Part shown: piece after piece, positions 1-9,112 of the stretch
How the letters are laid out: every line of letters starts with the position of its first letter
Numbering within the stretch: the first letter of the stretch is position 1
Assembly: GCF_002260845.1 (NCBI RefSeq)
Contig: NZ_BEDT01000001.1
Location: forward strand, 682,001-746,000
DNA: 64,000 nucleotides
From: Pseudolactococcus reticulitermitis
GTDB taxonomy: Bacteria > Bacillota > Bacilli > Lactobacillales > Streptococcaceae
Direction of reading: 5' to 3'
Translations under genes and position numbers: made by a program
Notes under the pieces: model-generated
The model's database searches: none
Told to the model about the DNA's origin: nothing
What the model saw: only the letters and a program-made list of their open reading frames with translations

Positions 1-1038
1 TGATGTTTGGAGCGACTTGGTCACTTCGATTTTAACCGTTTTGTCAATCATATCAGCCGTTTCTTCGACGACAATCATCGTCCCATCAGGCAGATAGCCA
101 ATCCCTTGACGACGTTCTGTTCCTTTTTTCACAATTTGAATGTCGAGTGTATCACCGACAATCAGCTGCGGTTTCACCGCGTTTGCTAAGTCGTTGATAT
201 TCAAAACCTGAACACCCTGAATTTCAGCGACTTTATTGAGATTGAAATCGTTTGTCACCAGTGCTGCTCCCGTCTCAGACGCATAGCGCAAGAGCTTGGT
301 ATCGACTTCGTGAATATCCGAATAATCCTTGCTTGACACCGTGACCTTGGTGATTTCTTTCATATCATTGACCAAATCAAGTCCTCTGCGACCTTTGGCA
401 CGTTTCAAGCTATCATTACTGTCAGACAAGAGTTGCAACTCCAACAAGACAAAGTTAGGGACGATAATTTCGCCGTCCAGAAAACCCGTTTTCAGAATAT
501 CGAAAATCCGACCATCAATCAAGACACTCGTGTCCAATAATTTGGCGTAATTTTTATTTTTACGCTTGTCTTTTTTGTCAGGTTTCTCTGGCTTTTCAGT
601 TGGCGCTACTTTTTTGCGACTGAAAAATTTGAAAATATCAGCTTCACGTTTTGACGAAATGCTATAGCCGACATAAATCGTCAACATCATCAGTAAAAAT
701 GGAATGATGGTGGATAAAACAGGTGTCCGCAAAATCCAAAGCGGAATACTTGCGATGGCGCCAATGACCAGACCAATCACACCGCCAACAAACCCCCAAG
801 TGATTTTGGGAATATTAATCGTTGCAATCGTTTGGTCAATTTTTTCGACAAAGTTCAACAGTAGTCTGATAAATATAAAAGAAAAAATCAGAAAAATAAT
901 TGCGCCAATTAAACTATTGACTACTGCGTTGTTTTCAAATTGCCTTTGATGGATAAGCACCCAAAATTCGGGTAGAAACGTATTGCCAAGCGTTGCGCCG
1001 ACAATAGCCATCAAGGCGTGAATGATGATTCTTTTCAT
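1..1038 (-). CDS. YacL-like membrane protein with PIN and TRAM domains (3' end outside window)
   Basis: The frame is open from an ATG at 1038 to the window edge, about 346 codons, so the C-terminus is missing. An AGGAGG site lies 5 bases before the ATG. The N-terminal 110 residues contain about four hydrophobic membrane segments. A charged Lys-rich linker follows (around residues 140-160, including KPDKKDKRKNKN). Then comes a PIN-type nuclease fold starting with LLDTSVLIDGRIFD, with acidic residues typical of the metal site, and a TRAM-like region (GIGYLPDGTMIVVEE). This domain order is that of the YacL/PilT-like PIN-TRAM family. PIN domains usually act as RNases, but the substrate of this family is not established to my knowledge. 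It follows radA on the same strand, as in many Firmicutes. Confidence 0.85.
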   Translation of the reverse strand, partial: MKRIIIHALMAIVGATLGNTFLPEFWVLIHQRQFENNAVVNSLIGAIIFLIFSFIFIRLLLNFVEKIDQTIATINIPKITWGFVGGVIGLVIGAIASIPLWILRTPVLSTIIPFLLMMLTIYVGYSISSKREADIFKFFSRKKVAPTEKPEKPDKKDKRKNKNYAKLLDTSVLIDGRIFDILKTGFLDGEIIVPNFVLLELQLLSDSNDSLKRAKGRRGLDLVNDMKEITKVTVSSKDYSDIHEVDTKLLRYASETGAALVTNDFNLNKVAEIQGVQVLNINDLANAVKPQLIVGDTLDIQIVKKGTERRQGIGYLPDGTMIVVEETADMIDKTVKIEVTKSLQTS

Positions 1039-1376
1039 CCATTCCTCCTCTAAGATGTTGAGGCGACTGCTTTGAGACTATGAAAAATAGGAAAAGACAT
1101 CAAGACACTATCGTGTCTGCGGACTTTTATCTTTTTTCCTAGTCTCAAGGAGCCGAAACTCAGTTAAATAAGATGTTGAGGTGACTGCTTTGATATGTAG
1201 AACATTAAGAAAAGCTATTAAAGTATGTTCTTTTCTGTTTTTCTAGACACAATCAGTCGCCTTGTCATTAAAACATGTAGCGTTATGATTGCGCTACCAC
1301 ACAAGAAAAATAAAGAAGTGTATCCGTTACAGGTACACACTTCCATTTTATCATAATTATCTGAAAAATACCTTGT
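1039..1376. other. 338-bp intergenic region with direct repeats and hairpins, between radA and the PIN/TRAM gene
   Basis: No gene is seen here. The region holds a 25-bp direct repeat with one mismatch (1051-1075 and 1169-1193, core GATGTTGAGG.GACTGCTTTGA). The GGCGACTG core occurs again in inverted orientation near 1250-1262. Each direct copy is followed by an imperfect hairpin: TTGAGACTA at about 1072 pairs with TAGTCTCAA at about 1139, and AGAACAT at about 1198 pairs with ATGTTCT at about 1230. A further inverted pair is GTAGCG/CGCTAC at about 1278-1297. The promoter of the PIN/TRAM gene probably lies here. Confidence 0.6.
1303..1343 (-). terminator. Rho-independent terminator after radA
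   Basis: On the minus strand, arms GAAGTGT (1337-1343) and ACACTTC (1315-1321) form a stem, followed by a T-rich stretch (complement of the A-tract 1303-1313). It lies about 34 bases after the radA stop codon. Confidence 0.7.
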
Positions 1377-2738
1377 TCAAGCAAATACCTTTTGCAAAAC
1401 TTCGGCTAAAGTCGTGACACCAATCACTTCAATAGCTGGTGGTATCTCCAAACCTGCCAAAGCATTTTTAGGGGCATAAAGTTTTTTAAAGCCTAATTTT
1501 GCTGCCTCGTTAATCCGACTCTCGATGCGATTGACCCGACGGATTTCGCCTGTCAAGCCAATTTCTCCGATAAAGGCGACATCTGGCGCTGTCGGTTTTT
1601 CCTTATAACTTGAGGCAATGGCGACCGCAATCGCCAAATCAATGGCTGGCTCATCTAGTTTGACACCACCTGCTGATTTGAGGTAGGCATCTTGATTTTG
1701 GAGCAAGAGATTCGCCCGCTTTTCAAGCACCGCCATAATCAGACTGACACGATTAAAATCAAGGCCTGATGTTGTCCGTCTGGCATTACCAAAAATTGTC
1801 GGCGTGACGAGTGCTTGAATCTCAACCAAAATCGGTCTTGTCCCCTCCATCGAGACGACAATGGCCGAGCCAGTTGCACCCTCTAAGCGTTCTTCCAAGA
1901 AGATTTCACTGGGATTGGTCACTTCGACAAGTCCTTGAGATTGCATCTCAAAAATCCCGATTTCATTGGTTGAGCCAAAGCGATTTTTCACCGCTCGTAA
2001 AATCCGGAAAGTATGCTGGCGCTCCCCTTCAAAATAAAGCACCGTATCCACCATATGCTCTAGCATTCTAGGACCAGCAAGGCTGCCTTCCTTGGTCACA
2101 TGACCGACGATAAAGGTAGCAATGTTATTGGTTTTGGCGATTTGGAGTAGCTCAGCGGTGACTTCTCGCACTTGACTGACTGAGCCTTGAACGCCTGTGA
2201 TTTCTGGACTCATCACGGTTTGGATAGAGTCAATCACTAGAAAATCTGGTTGTAATTTTTCAATCTCAGCGCGGATGTTCTGCATATTGTTTTCTGCATA
2301 GAGGTAAAAATCAGAATCTAAATCGCCAAGACGTTCAGCCCGCATCTTGATTTGTTGGGCTGATTCTTCGCCTGAGACATAGAGGACACGCCCGAGATTA
2401 GCTAACTGTACGGAAACTTGCAAGAGAATGGTTGATTTGCCAATCCCTGGATCGCCACCGATGAGAATTAAACTACCAGGCACAACACCGCCACCGAGAA
2501 CACGATTAAACTCGCCCATGTCTGTCAAAACACGGGGCGTATCAAGGCTTTCGACCTCACCAAGTTTGACAGGTCGCGTTTTTTCCCCAGTCAGGGTCAC
2601 GCGCGCATTTTTAACCTCCTTCGCTTCAATTTCTTCGACAAACGAGTTCCATGCGCCACAATTAGGACAGCGACCCAGATATTTGGGCGACTGATAGCCA
2701 CAGGATTGGCAGACGAATTTTGATTTTGCTTTCGCCAT
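1377..2738 (-). CDS. radA: DNA repair protein RadA (Sms)
   Basis: RadA is a RecA-like DNA-dependent ATPase/helicase that promotes branch migration and recombination intermediate processing. The 453-residue protein begins with a four-cysteine zinc finger (CQSCGYQ and CPNCGAW), then Walker [11 protein letters not shown], the RadA-specific KNRFG motif, and a C-terminal Lon-protease-like domain. An in-frame extension runs upstream to 2795 inside dut. I chose the ATG at 2738 because the zinc finger normally starts within 10 residues of the N-terminus and AGGGG precedes this ATG. The dut stop codon ends 1 base before this start, so the two genes are very likely cotranscribed and translationally coupled. 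Confidence 0.96.
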   Translation of the reverse strand: MAKAKSKFVCQSCGYQSPKYLGRCPNCGAWNSFVEEIEAKEVKNARVTLTGEKTRPVKLGEVESLDTPRVLTDMGEFNRVLGGGVVPGSLILIGGDPGIGKSTILLQVSVQLANLGRVLYVSGEESAQQIKMRAERLGDLDSDFYLYAENNMQNIRAEIEKLQPDFLVIDSIQTVMSPEITGVQGSVSQVREVTAELLQIAKTNNIATFIVGHVTKEGSLAGPRMLEHMVDTVLYFEGERQHTFRILRAVKNRFGSTNEIGIFEMQSQGLVEVTNPSEIFLEERLEGATGSAIVVSMEGTRPILVEIQALVTPTIFGNARRTTSGLDFNRVSLIMAVLEKRANLLLQNQDAYLKSAGGVKLDEPAIDLAIAVAIASSYKEKPTAPDVAFIGEIGLTGEIRRVNRIESRINEAAKLGFKKLYAPKNALAGLEIPPAIEVIGVTTLAEVLQKVFA

Positions 2739-2739
2739 C

Positions 2740-3186
2740 TTATGCCCCTGTGCTACCAAAGCCACCGATGCGTGTGCCTTCAGCACTATCCGCATCTGCT
2801 AAGAGAAATGGGGCAAAAACACCTTGGACGATGCGCTCGCCTTTAGCAACTTCTACGACCTGATCCGTAATATTTTTCATTTGGGCAAAAATATGGCCTT
2901 CGTTGTCGGGATTACCATAGTAATCGCCGTCAATCACGCCGACGCTGTTAATCAAGACCAAGCCTTTTTTGCGCGGATTTGATGAGCGATCATAGAGGTA
3001 AAGCACTTCTCCTGCCTGCATATAGGCCTTGATGCCTGTCGGAATGAGTTTGATTTCTCCTGGGTTCAGGCTGACGGTTTCTGCTGCGATAAAGTCGTAA
3101 CCTGCTGCATGCGCAGTACTTCTAACCGGTAAGTCAATACCTGTCTTTTCATAAGCTGTGACCAGTTCAAATCCTCTTGTTTTCAT
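2740..3186 (-). CDS. dut: dUTP diphosphatase
   Basis: dUTPase hydrolyses dUTP to dUMP and pyrophosphate, keeping uracil out of DNA and supplying dUMP for thymidylate synthesis. The 148-residue size fits the trimeric family. Visible motifs are AAGYDF near the N-terminus (motif I), RSSNPRKKG (motif II), a [10 protein letters not shown] segment (motif III), ERIVQ (motif IV region) and a C-terminal GFGSTG that closes over the active site (motif V). A GGAG site precedes the ATG. It is the first gene of a dut-radA unit. Confidence 0.95.
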   Translation of the reverse strand: MKTRGFELVTAYEKTGIDLPVRSTAHAAGYDFIAAETVSLNPGEIKLIPTGIKAYMQAGEVLYLYDRSSNPRKKGLVLINSVGVIDGDYYGNPDNEGHIFAQMKNITDQVVEVAKGERIVQGVFAPFLLADADSAEGTRIGGFGSTGA

Positions 3187-3226
3187 GATTTCTCCTATAA
3201 TTATAATGTCTATAGCCTATTATACG

Positions 3227-3253
3227 AAAAAAGTCGAGAAAAATCTCAGACTT
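3227..3253 (-). terminator. Terminator of the ABC exporter operon
   Basis: Minus-strand hairpin with arms AAGTC and GACTT, an inner GAGA/TCTC stem and a T4 loop, followed by TTTTTT. It lies just after the stop of the downstream ABC gene and before the dut promoter region. Confidence 0.75.
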
Positions 3254-3268
3254 GTTTCGGTAGCAACT

Positions 3269-5026
3269 TTACTCAGCAAACTGAGCTTGTTGCAACTGAT
3301 AATAATAACCCTCTTGCGCCATCAACTCATCGTGACTACCACTTTCAACGATTTGACCTTGATTGAGAACTAAAATCTTGTCAGCATTTTTAATCGTTGA
3401 CAAGCGGTGAGCGATGATGAAACTGGTGCGACCCGTCATCATCTTTAAGAAAGCCTGTGCAATTTTTTGCTCCGTTAAGGTATCGACGGAACTTGTCGCC
3501 TCGTCCAAAATCAGCATATCAGGTTGGCTGATCATCGTCCGTGCGATGGTTAAAAGCTGGCGCTGACCCTCAGAAATTTTGAGAGCGTGAGCACCGACCT
3601 GCGTTTCTAGCTTATCTGGCAAACGCATGACAAAATCATACATATGGGCTTCTTTCAAGGCGGCGTAAATTTCTTCATCTGTCGCATCTTCACGACCATA
3701 GCAGAGATTAGCACGTAGAGAACTGCCAAACAGCCACGTTTCTTGCAGCACCATGCCAAAACTTTGGCGCAAACTATCGCGGGTCATGTCACGAATATCA
3801 GTGCCGTCTATCAAAATCGCACCCTTATTCACATCGTAAAACCGCATCAACAGATTGATTAAAGTCGACTTCCCAGCACCCGTTTTCCCGACAATGGCAA
3901 TCATCTGACCAGAGGCGACCTTGAGTGAAAAATCGGTAATCAAGGGTTGCTCTGGACTATAACCAAAACTGATATCTTGAAAGGCAATGTCGCCTTTGGC
4001 ATGTGCCAAGACACGTGCATCGGGTGCATCAGGTGTTTCAATCGGCTGAGTCATCAGCTCCTGCGTCCGTTTCAAACCAGCAAAGGCTGTCTGAATCTGT
4101 GTCGTAATCCCTGAAATTTCGATAAAGGGCTTCGAAAACTGACTGGCATAAATCGTAAAACTCGAAATCACACCGATGGTCACCGTGGTTGAGCCATTGA
4201 GTGCCATCAGGCCACCAACACAGCCCACTGACAGATAAGCCAAGTGATCTACAAATCGTGATAGCGGATTAGTTAAAGCAGAAGAAAATTGCGCTTTTTG
4301 ACCCTTGACATAGAGTTCTTGGTTCAAGCTTTCAAATTGCGCTTGATTGACCCTTTCTCGTTGAAAAGCCTTGACTGTTTTTTGATTGCCAATCATTTCC
4401 GTGATATAAGCTGAAATGTCGCCAATAATCTGTTGTTGATTGACGAAGTCTTGCTGTGACGCTCGAGCAACTAGCCAAGAGACCAAGAAAATAATCGGTG
4501 TTGAGACAAGGACAACCAAAGTCAAAATTGGACTGAGGTAGAGCATAAAGACTAAAACCACAATGACAACAGTAGTACCAGAGAAAAGTTGATTAAAAAC
4601 AGCAGCGCAGGCGACTGAAATGTTATCCATATCATTCGTGAAACGGCTAACAATATTACCATGGGCTGTTTGATCATAATAGCGTAGTGGTAATTGATTG
4701 AGATGGTCGTAAGCGTCTTTGCGTAGGACAGCGACTGACCGATAGGCTAAGCGATTACTGAGGCGCTGAATGCCCCACTGACTAAGCACCGTCACGATTA
4801 AAACACCGACAAGTAGGATTAAAAGGTGTCTCAACATTGGAAAATTAACCTGACCACGTTGTGACATTTGATCAACACTAAGTCCGATGTCATAAGTCAT
4901 CAAAACAACAGTGATACCACTGACTAATCCGAAAATGATTGACAAAATAAGTTCTAAGCGAAAGGCAAGCAAGTAGGGCAAAAAGAAACGCCCTGAGAAA
5001 GATTTTTTATGATTAGATTTAAGCAT
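3269..5026 (-). CDS. Heterodimeric ABC exporter, subunit with consensus Walker B/H-loop and degenerate signature
   Basis: This 585-residue protein has six membrane segments, then one nucleotide-binding domain: Walker A GKTGAGKST, Walker B LILDEATSS with catalytic Glu, and H-loop IIAHRLSTI. Its signature reads ISEGQRQ instead of SGGQ. It therefore complements its partner, which has a normal signature but lacks the catalytic Glu and His. This split is the hallmark of BmrCD/LmrCD-type multidrug exporters. I start it at the ATG at 5026, with AGGAGG 4 bases upstream. The longer in-frame extension to 5104 lies inside the partner gene. It overlaps the partner by 8 bases, implying translational coupling. 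The substrate is not known. Confidence 0.92.
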   Translation of the reverse strand: MLKSNHKKSFSGRFFLPYLLAFRLELILSIIFGLVSGITVVLMTYDIGLSVDQMSQRGQVNFPMLRHLLILLVGVLIVTVLSQWGIQRLSNRLAYRSVAVLRKDAYDHLNQLPLRYYDQTAHGNIVSRFTNDMDNISVACAAVFNQLFSGTTVVIVVLVFMLYLSPILTLVVLVSTPIIFLVSWLVARASQQDFVNQQQIIGDISAYITEMIGNQKTVKAFQRERVNQAQFESLNQELYVKGQKAQFSSALTNPLSRFVDHLAYLSVGCVGGLMALNGSTTVTIGVISSFTIYASQFSKPFIEISGITTQIQTAFAGLKRTQELMTQPIETPDAPDARVLAHAKGDIAFQDISFGYSPEQPLITDFSLKVASGQMIAIVGKTGAGKSTLINLLMRFYDVNKGAILIDGTDIRDMTRDSLRQSFGMVLQETWLFGSSLRANLCYGREDATDEEIYAALKEAHMYDFVMRLPDKLETQVGAHALKISEGQRQLLTIARTMISQPDMLILDEATSSVDTLTEQKIAQAFLKMMTGRTSFIIAHRLSTIKNADKILVLNQGQIVESGSHDELMAQEGYYYQLQQAQFAE

Positions 5027-6737
5027 GCGCCTCCTCTTGTGATGCAACGATAGCTTGGTATTCAGGCGAACTTGCAAGGAGTGCTTCATGGCTCCCTTTG
5101 CCAACTAGGCGACCGCTATCTAAAACTAAAATTTCCTTGGCTTGTTGAATGGAGCGAACTCGCTGAGAAATAATCATCATGGCGCTATCCGTGTCCCGCA
5201 CCAGTGCTTGGCGCAAGTCCAAATCGGTCTGATAGTCTAAAGCAGAAAGCGAATCATCTAAAATCAAAAGGCGTGGCTTGCGAATTAAAGCGCGGGCAAT
5301 GGTTAAACGTTGGCGTTGCCCACCTGAAAAGTTTTGACCATTTTCCATGATTAGGGTGTCTAGTCCGTCTGGTAATTTTTCGACAAAGTCACGGCATTGA
5401 GCTGTCTCTAGGGCTTGGAAACAGGCTACGTCTGTCGCATTCTCTTTCCCCCACTGCAAGTTCTCACGAATTGTGCCATGAAAGAGGACTGCGGTCTGCG
5501 GGACGAAAGCGATTTGGTGGCGCAAAGCCGCCAAGTCCCATGCTTGAATATCTAGACCATTGACCGTGATCCGCCCTGCTGCGACATCATAAAAACGTGG
5601 GATGAGTTGAGTTAATGTGGACTTACCACTACCTGTTGGACCAGTGATGCCGAGAAATTCGCCCGGTTTAAGGCTAAAGCTGATATCTTGTAGGGCAAGA
5701 CCACCGTTTGCATCGTAGCGAAAGTCGACGTTTTCAAAGCGGATGAAATCTGGCTGACTAGGTGCGGTTTGCGCTTTTTCTGGTTGAATCAGAGAAGGTG
5801 TCGTCTCAAAAACTTGATTGATACGGGCGGCAGAGGCTGCGGCACGTGTGAAGATGACAACCAGATTTGAGACAACGATTAGTGCCAGAAGCATTTGGTT
5901 CATATAGTTGATCAGGGCGAGGACTTCACCGGGTGCTAGGCGGCCAGTGTTGACCTTAAAGCCACCGATATAAATCAGGGCAACAATGCCAAGATTCATG
6001 ACAAGAGTCGTTGCGGGTGACAGCAAGGCTGACAGATTGGTCACGCGCTGGTAGATAGTTGCCAAGTCATCGGTTGCGGTATCGAAACGTTTGACATCCT
6101 CTTTGCGGCGAGCAAAGGCACGAATGACGCGCACACCGCTGAGATTTTGATTGACCTTTTCATTAAGATGGTCCAATTTTTCTTGGACGCGTTGATAAAG
6201 CGGTACACTGTAACGTACAATGAAAAATAAAATGACACAAAAAATCGGCAGCAAAATGAGATAGAGCAGACCTGTTTGCCAATCAATATAAAAGGCCATG
6301 ATAACAGAGCCAACGCTCAAAAATGGCGCGCGAATGACCAAACGGATTAGCATGGCCAGAGCGAGCTGGAGTTGGTTGATATCACTGGTCAAGCGGGTGA
6401 TAAGTGTGTCTGTCCCAAACTGATTTAAGTCTTGGTGAGACAGTTGATTGATTTTTTTCATGAGTTGCGTTCGGAGCTCAGTCCCAAAGCCTTGCGACGC
6501 GATTGAGGCATAGTACTGGCAAATCACCGCACAGATCATACCGATAACTGACATGGCAACCATCCAAGCAGTCATTTGCCAAACGGTCGTTTGATGGCCT
6601 GCTCTCACGCCTTGGTCAATCAAATGCGCCATAAACAAAGGCAGTACCAATTCAAAAACAGCCTCTAAAAGTTTGAAAAAAGGCCCTAAAATAATCTGCT
6701 TTCGGTAGGCCTTGGCATGGCGCAGTAACTGTATCAC
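5019..6737 (-). CDS. Heterodimeric ABC exporter, subunit with degenerate catalytic site
   Basis: This 572-residue protein has six membrane segments and one ATPase domain. Walker A is GPTGSGKST and the signature is SGGQRQR, both normal. Walker B reads LLILDDSLSALD, with Asp where the catalytic Glu belongs, and the H-loop reads IISQRVRSI, with Gln for His. Such residues define the inactive ATP site in heterodimeric exporters such as BmrCD and LmrCD. A GTG at 6737 preceded by AGGGGGAG is the best start. A TTG at 6791 is in frame but has no obvious ribosome site. It is the first gene of a two-gene operon that probably exports drugs or lipophilic compounds. Confidence 0.92.
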   Translation of the reverse strand: MIQLLRHAKAYRKQIILGPFFKLLEAVFELVLPLFMAHLIDQGVRAGHQTTVWQMTAWMVAMSVIGMICAVICQYYASIASQGFGTELRTQLMKKINQLSHQDLNQFGTDTLITRLTSDINQLQLALAMLIRLVIRAPFLSVGSVIMAFYIDWQTGLLYLILLPIFCVILFFIVRYSVPLYQRVQEKLDHLNEKVNQNLSGVRVIRAFARRKEDVKRFDTATDDLATIYQRVTNLSALLSPATTLVMNLGIVALIYIGGFKVNTGRLAPGEVLALINYMNQMLLALIVVSNLVVIFTRAAASAARINQVFETTPSLIQPEKAQTAPSQPDFIRFENVDFRYDANGGLALQDISFSLKPGEFLGITGPTGSGKSTLTQLIPRFYDVAAGRITVNGLDIQAWDLAALRHQIAFVPQTAVLFHGTIRENLQWGKENATDVACFQALETAQCRDFVEKLPDGLDTLIMENGQNFSGGQRQRLTIARALIRKPRLLILDDSLSALDYQTDLDLRQALVRDTDSAMMIISQRVRSIQQAKEILVLDSGRLVGKGSHEALLASSPEYQAIVASQEEAHA

Positions 6738-6826
6738 AAAACTCCCCCTATCCCTTTCTGATTTTACTGAGTTACCTCTATTGTAGCTCAATTACTAGCG
6801 GATAGCAAAAAGCCGACGCAAACTGG

Positions 6827-7243
6827 TCAGCTTTCCACCTTATTTTCAGAGTATAACAGACTATCCTTAAACATCCCATCACCCCAAATCTCACTTTCCG
6901 AAAGCGTCGTCTCGATTAGCTCAATCGGCTGCTCATTGACCAAAATCATGGCACAGCGATAGCCTGCAAACGGCTCATATAACGGCATGATAACAGGCAC
7001 ATCCGCAATCGCCTGCGCAATATCAGAACAAGTAAACGCCACGTGCGCCTGCGTTTTGATTTTCTCATCCAAAGTAGACGCCGCTCCAAAAGCATGCAGC
7101 TGAACAGGTAATCCAAAGTCATTTTGAATATCCAAGGTATACATGTCAAACAGCGCCGCATAGCGCGTGTCAGGATGATTGATAATCTCGGGCAATGGTA
7201 CAGGCTTGCCGATATGATGAAATTTTAGATTAACGTTTTTCAT
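6827..7243 (-). CDS. VOC (glyoxalase-like) family protein
   Basis: The 138-residue protein has features of the vicinal-oxygen-chelate fold: an N-terminal HHIGKPV beta strand, a central HVAFTCSDI strand and a late PIELIET segment resembling the last metal-site strand with its Glu. Members include glyoxalases, dioxygenases and resistance proteins. This one cannot be assigned a substrate. An AGGAGGAG site lies before the ATG and a TATAAT box lies about 35 bases upstream, so it probably has its own promoter and is monocistronic. Confidence 0.7.
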   Translation of the reverse strand: MKNVNLKFHHIGKPVPLPEIINHPDTRYAALFDMYTLDIQNDFGLPVQLHAFGAASTLDEKIKTQAHVAFTCSDIAQAIADVPVIMPLYEPFAGYRCAMILVNEQPIELIETTLSESEIWGDGMFKDSLLYSENKVES

Positions 7244-7294
7244 GATTTCTCCTCCTACTTTTTTGGATAGCTTTATTATAGCAGATGATTAGTC

Positions 7295-7332
7295 AAAAAA
7301 ACTCCTTAGAAACGTTAATTTCTAGGGAGTTT
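7295..7332 (-). terminator. Terminator of the rpmF-rpmG operon
   Basis: On the minus strand AAACTCCcTAGAAA pairs with TTTCTAaGGAGTTT around an ATTAACG-like loop, followed by a T7 run. The stem is long and nearly perfect, and it could also act on the plus strand. Confidence 0.8.
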
Positions 7333-7361
7333 AGGCAGTTGACTTATTTGACTTATTTGAC

Positions 7362-7511
7362 TTATTTTACCTCTTTAAAAATCACGTGTTTACGCAATTT
7401 TGGAGAATATTTTTTAAGTTCAAGACGGTCAGGGTTGTTACGTTTGTTTTTTTGAGTCAGGTACAAACGTTCGCCAGATTCTTTGTGTTCAAGAGTAATA
7501 TTTACGCGCAT
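7362..7511 (-). CDS. rpmG: 50S ribosomal protein L33, cysteine-free form
   Basis: This 49-residue basic protein ([10 protein letters not shown]... ending HVIFKEVK) matches ribosomal protein L33 in length and pattern ([18 protein letters not shown]). It contains no cysteine, so it is the C-minus, zinc-independent paralogue found in many Firmicutes beside a zinc-ribbon form elsewhere in the genome. It lies 18 bases after rpmF, so both are probably cotranscribed. Three 9-bp direct repeats (GACTTATTT on the plus strand, 7341-7367) abut the stop codon and have no obvious function. Confidence 0.95.
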   Translation of the reverse strand: MRVNITLEHKESGERLYLTQKNKRNNPDRLELKKYSPKLRKHVIFKEVK

Positions 7512-7529
7512 CTTAGTTTGTCCTTTCTA

Positions 7530-7697
7530 TTATTTTGTCACTTTTTTACCTTTGTAATATCCTTTGAGGGATACACGGTGACCGCGGCTATAATCACCAG
7601 TTGTTTCATCAAATGAAACTGTTGGTGCTGTCATTTTGTAGTGCGTACGACGTTTGTTTTTCTTAGATTTCGATGTGTGACGTGCAGGTACTGCCAT
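7530..7697 (-). CDS. rpmF: 50S ribosomal protein L32, cysteine-free form
   Basis: The 55-residue protein begins [20 protein letters not shown], the conserved L32 N-terminus. It ends in the streptococcal-type tail with [14 protein letters not shown]. The four zinc-binding cysteines seen in Bacillus L32 are absent, as is usual in streptococci and lactococci. An AAAGGAG site precedes the ATG. It is the promoter-proximal gene of rpmF-rpmG. Confidence 0.96.
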   Translation of the reverse strand: MAVPARHTSKSKKNKRRTHYKMTAPTVSFDETTGDYSRGHRVSLKGYYKGKKVTK

Positions 7698-7735
7698 TGT
7701 CTTAAATCTCCTTTGGTTTTATTAGATAACGTTGC

Positions 7736-7787
7736 CTTGATTTCTCAATACTTATCTATTCTAACAAAGTCTAGTCGAGAAATCAAG
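7736..7787 (-). promoter_or_regulatory. rpmF promoter straddled by an 11-bp perfect inverted repeat
   Basis: On the minus strand TTGATT (7782-7787) and TAGAAT (7758-7763) are 18 bases apart and fit a sigma-A promoter. The -35 lies inside the arm GAGAAATCAAG (7777-7787). The other arm, CTTGATTTCTC, is at 7736-7746, just after the predicted transcription start. The arrangement looks like a repressor operator or a 5' hairpin. Confidence 0.5.
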
Positions 7788-7795
7788 CATTTTTG

Positions 7796-9037
7796 TCAAG
7801 TATTTTTACTTGACGCAACATCAGTCTGAGTTTTCATCTTCATCACTTGATTAAAGCATAAAACCAGCAACACCGTCACCACCACCATGACCACGGCAAC
7901 ACCCGTGTGGTGAATATACACGGAAAAACTCACTAGGCTACCGGACAGCACGCTCGCGATCGGGTCTGTAATCGTCACAAATCCCGAATAGGTGCCAATC
8001 TTCTCCTCGTTCATCAGATCTGCGCGTAAACTTTGCGAGGATGGCACGAGAATCATCTCACCAATCGTCATGACAATGGAGGCCAGAATAAGCGGTATGA
8101 AGCTGTTCATTAAAAAGGCAGCAGCAAATCCTAGCCCTTGTAATAGGGCACCGGTCGTGAGACTTTTTCGTGCCGACCACTTGGTGGTGAGTTGGTTGAC
8201 AAAGGTCATGCTAAAGATAATGAGCAGGGTATTTAACATGACAAATAGGGTCAGCATTCTCTGCCCATAAATTTCAAAGCCAAAAATCGTTGTTGTTTGA
8301 AAGCTATCTGACAAGTGAACAGGTAAATAAAAATCAATATTCCCAAAAATCACCTTGTTTAAAATCACAGCCACGATAAACAAGAGGAAGATTTTATCAC
8401 GCGCCACGACCCCATAGTTTTGAATGAAACTTTCGCGTTCTTTTTTGGCTTTAGGTGTTGGCACGAAGCTCTCGCTGATGAAAAAATACTTGATACTACC
8501 ATTAAGCAACTGTGCGACGAGCAAGCCTAAGAGTAATTCAAATAAATAATCTCTGAACAGCCAGCCACTCAGCGCTGCACCAAAGGTAATCGAGACATTG
8601 ATAATCCAGTAACTCAGACTGTAAACATATTTTCGGTTCGTTTCGTCCGAGACATCAATAATCATGGCATTATCTGCCGCAGATTCAAAAGAAAAACCAA
8701 AATTTAAGAGGAAAAAACCAACAAATGTTGTCCAAGGATTTTGGAAGATCGGACTATTTGAGAGCACAGCAATTAAGGCACCCACAATCGAGATTGTCGA
8801 ACCGATGAGGAGAATTGGTCGTCTACCATGCCGATCTGCTAAATGACCACCATAAAGTCCGATGATAAAACTAGAGACGCTTGAAATAATGAGGAGTACA
8901 CCCGTAATCGCCGCACCTAGATAGTGATTGTAGTAAATCGTCATACTTGAACCGACAGTGCTGTAGCCCAAAACCCCGATAAAAGTCATGAGAATCCGGA
9001 GTTTGAGCGTCCGATTAAGTCGCATAAATGTTGTCAT
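7796..9037 (-). CDS. MFS transporter, probable multidrug efflux
   Basis: This 413-residue protein has about 12 hydrophobic segments and the MFS loop 2-3 signature GGHLADRHGRRPIL near residue 60, so it is a proton-coupled secondary transporter of the inner membrane. Overall it resembles the MdtG/YttB type of drug exporters, but the substrate cannot be read from the sequence. It stands alone between rpmF and valS. An AGGAA site precedes the ATG. Its stop codon lies inside a perfect 8-bp palindrome (7794-7813) without a T tract. Confidence 0.85.
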   Translation of the reverse strand: MTTFMRLNRTLKLRILMTFIGVLGYSTVGSSMTIYYNHYLGAAITGVLLIISSVSSFIIGLYGGHLADRHGRRPILLIGSTISIVGALIAVLSNSPIFQNPWTTFVGFFLLNFGFSFESAADNAMIIDVSDETNRKYVYSLSYWIINVSITFGAALSGWLFRDYLFELLLGLLVAQLLNGSIKYFFISESFVPTPKAKKERESFIQNYGVVARDKIFLLFIVAVILNKVIFGNIDFYLPVHLSDSFQTTTIFGFEIYGQRMLTLFVMLNTLLIIFSMTFVNQLTTKWSARKSLTTGALLQGLGFAAAFLMNSFIPLILASIVMTIGEMILVPSSQSLRADLMNEEKIGTYSGFVTITDPIASVLSGSLVSFSVYIHHTGVAVVMVVVTVLLVLCFNQVMKMKTQTDVASSKNT

Positions 9038-9078
9038 GAAAAACTTCCTATTCCTAAAGTTATTGCTTAATTATAGCA

Positions 9079-9104
9079 AAAAAAGCCTGTTTTGTCGGCT
9101 TTTT
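9079..9104. terminator. Bidirectional terminator after valS
   Basis: Arms AAAAAGCC and GGCTTTTT around a TGTTTTGTC loop, with A/T tracts on both sides. It follows the valS stop codon by about 8 bases on the minus strand. Confidence 0.8.
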
Positions 9105-9112
9105 CTGGTATC

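Noticed and set aside
2739-2795. Longer RadA N-terminus from 2795
   Set aside because: It runs into dut, lacks a suitable ribosome site and precedes the conserved zinc finger by too many residues.
7341-7367. Three 9-bp repeats next to the rpmG stop as a special element
   Set aside because: They are short, have no hairpin and no link to a gene; probably slippage.
7794-7813. Perfect palindrome at the end of the MFS gene as a terminator
   Set aside because: It is not followed by a T tract on the minus strand.
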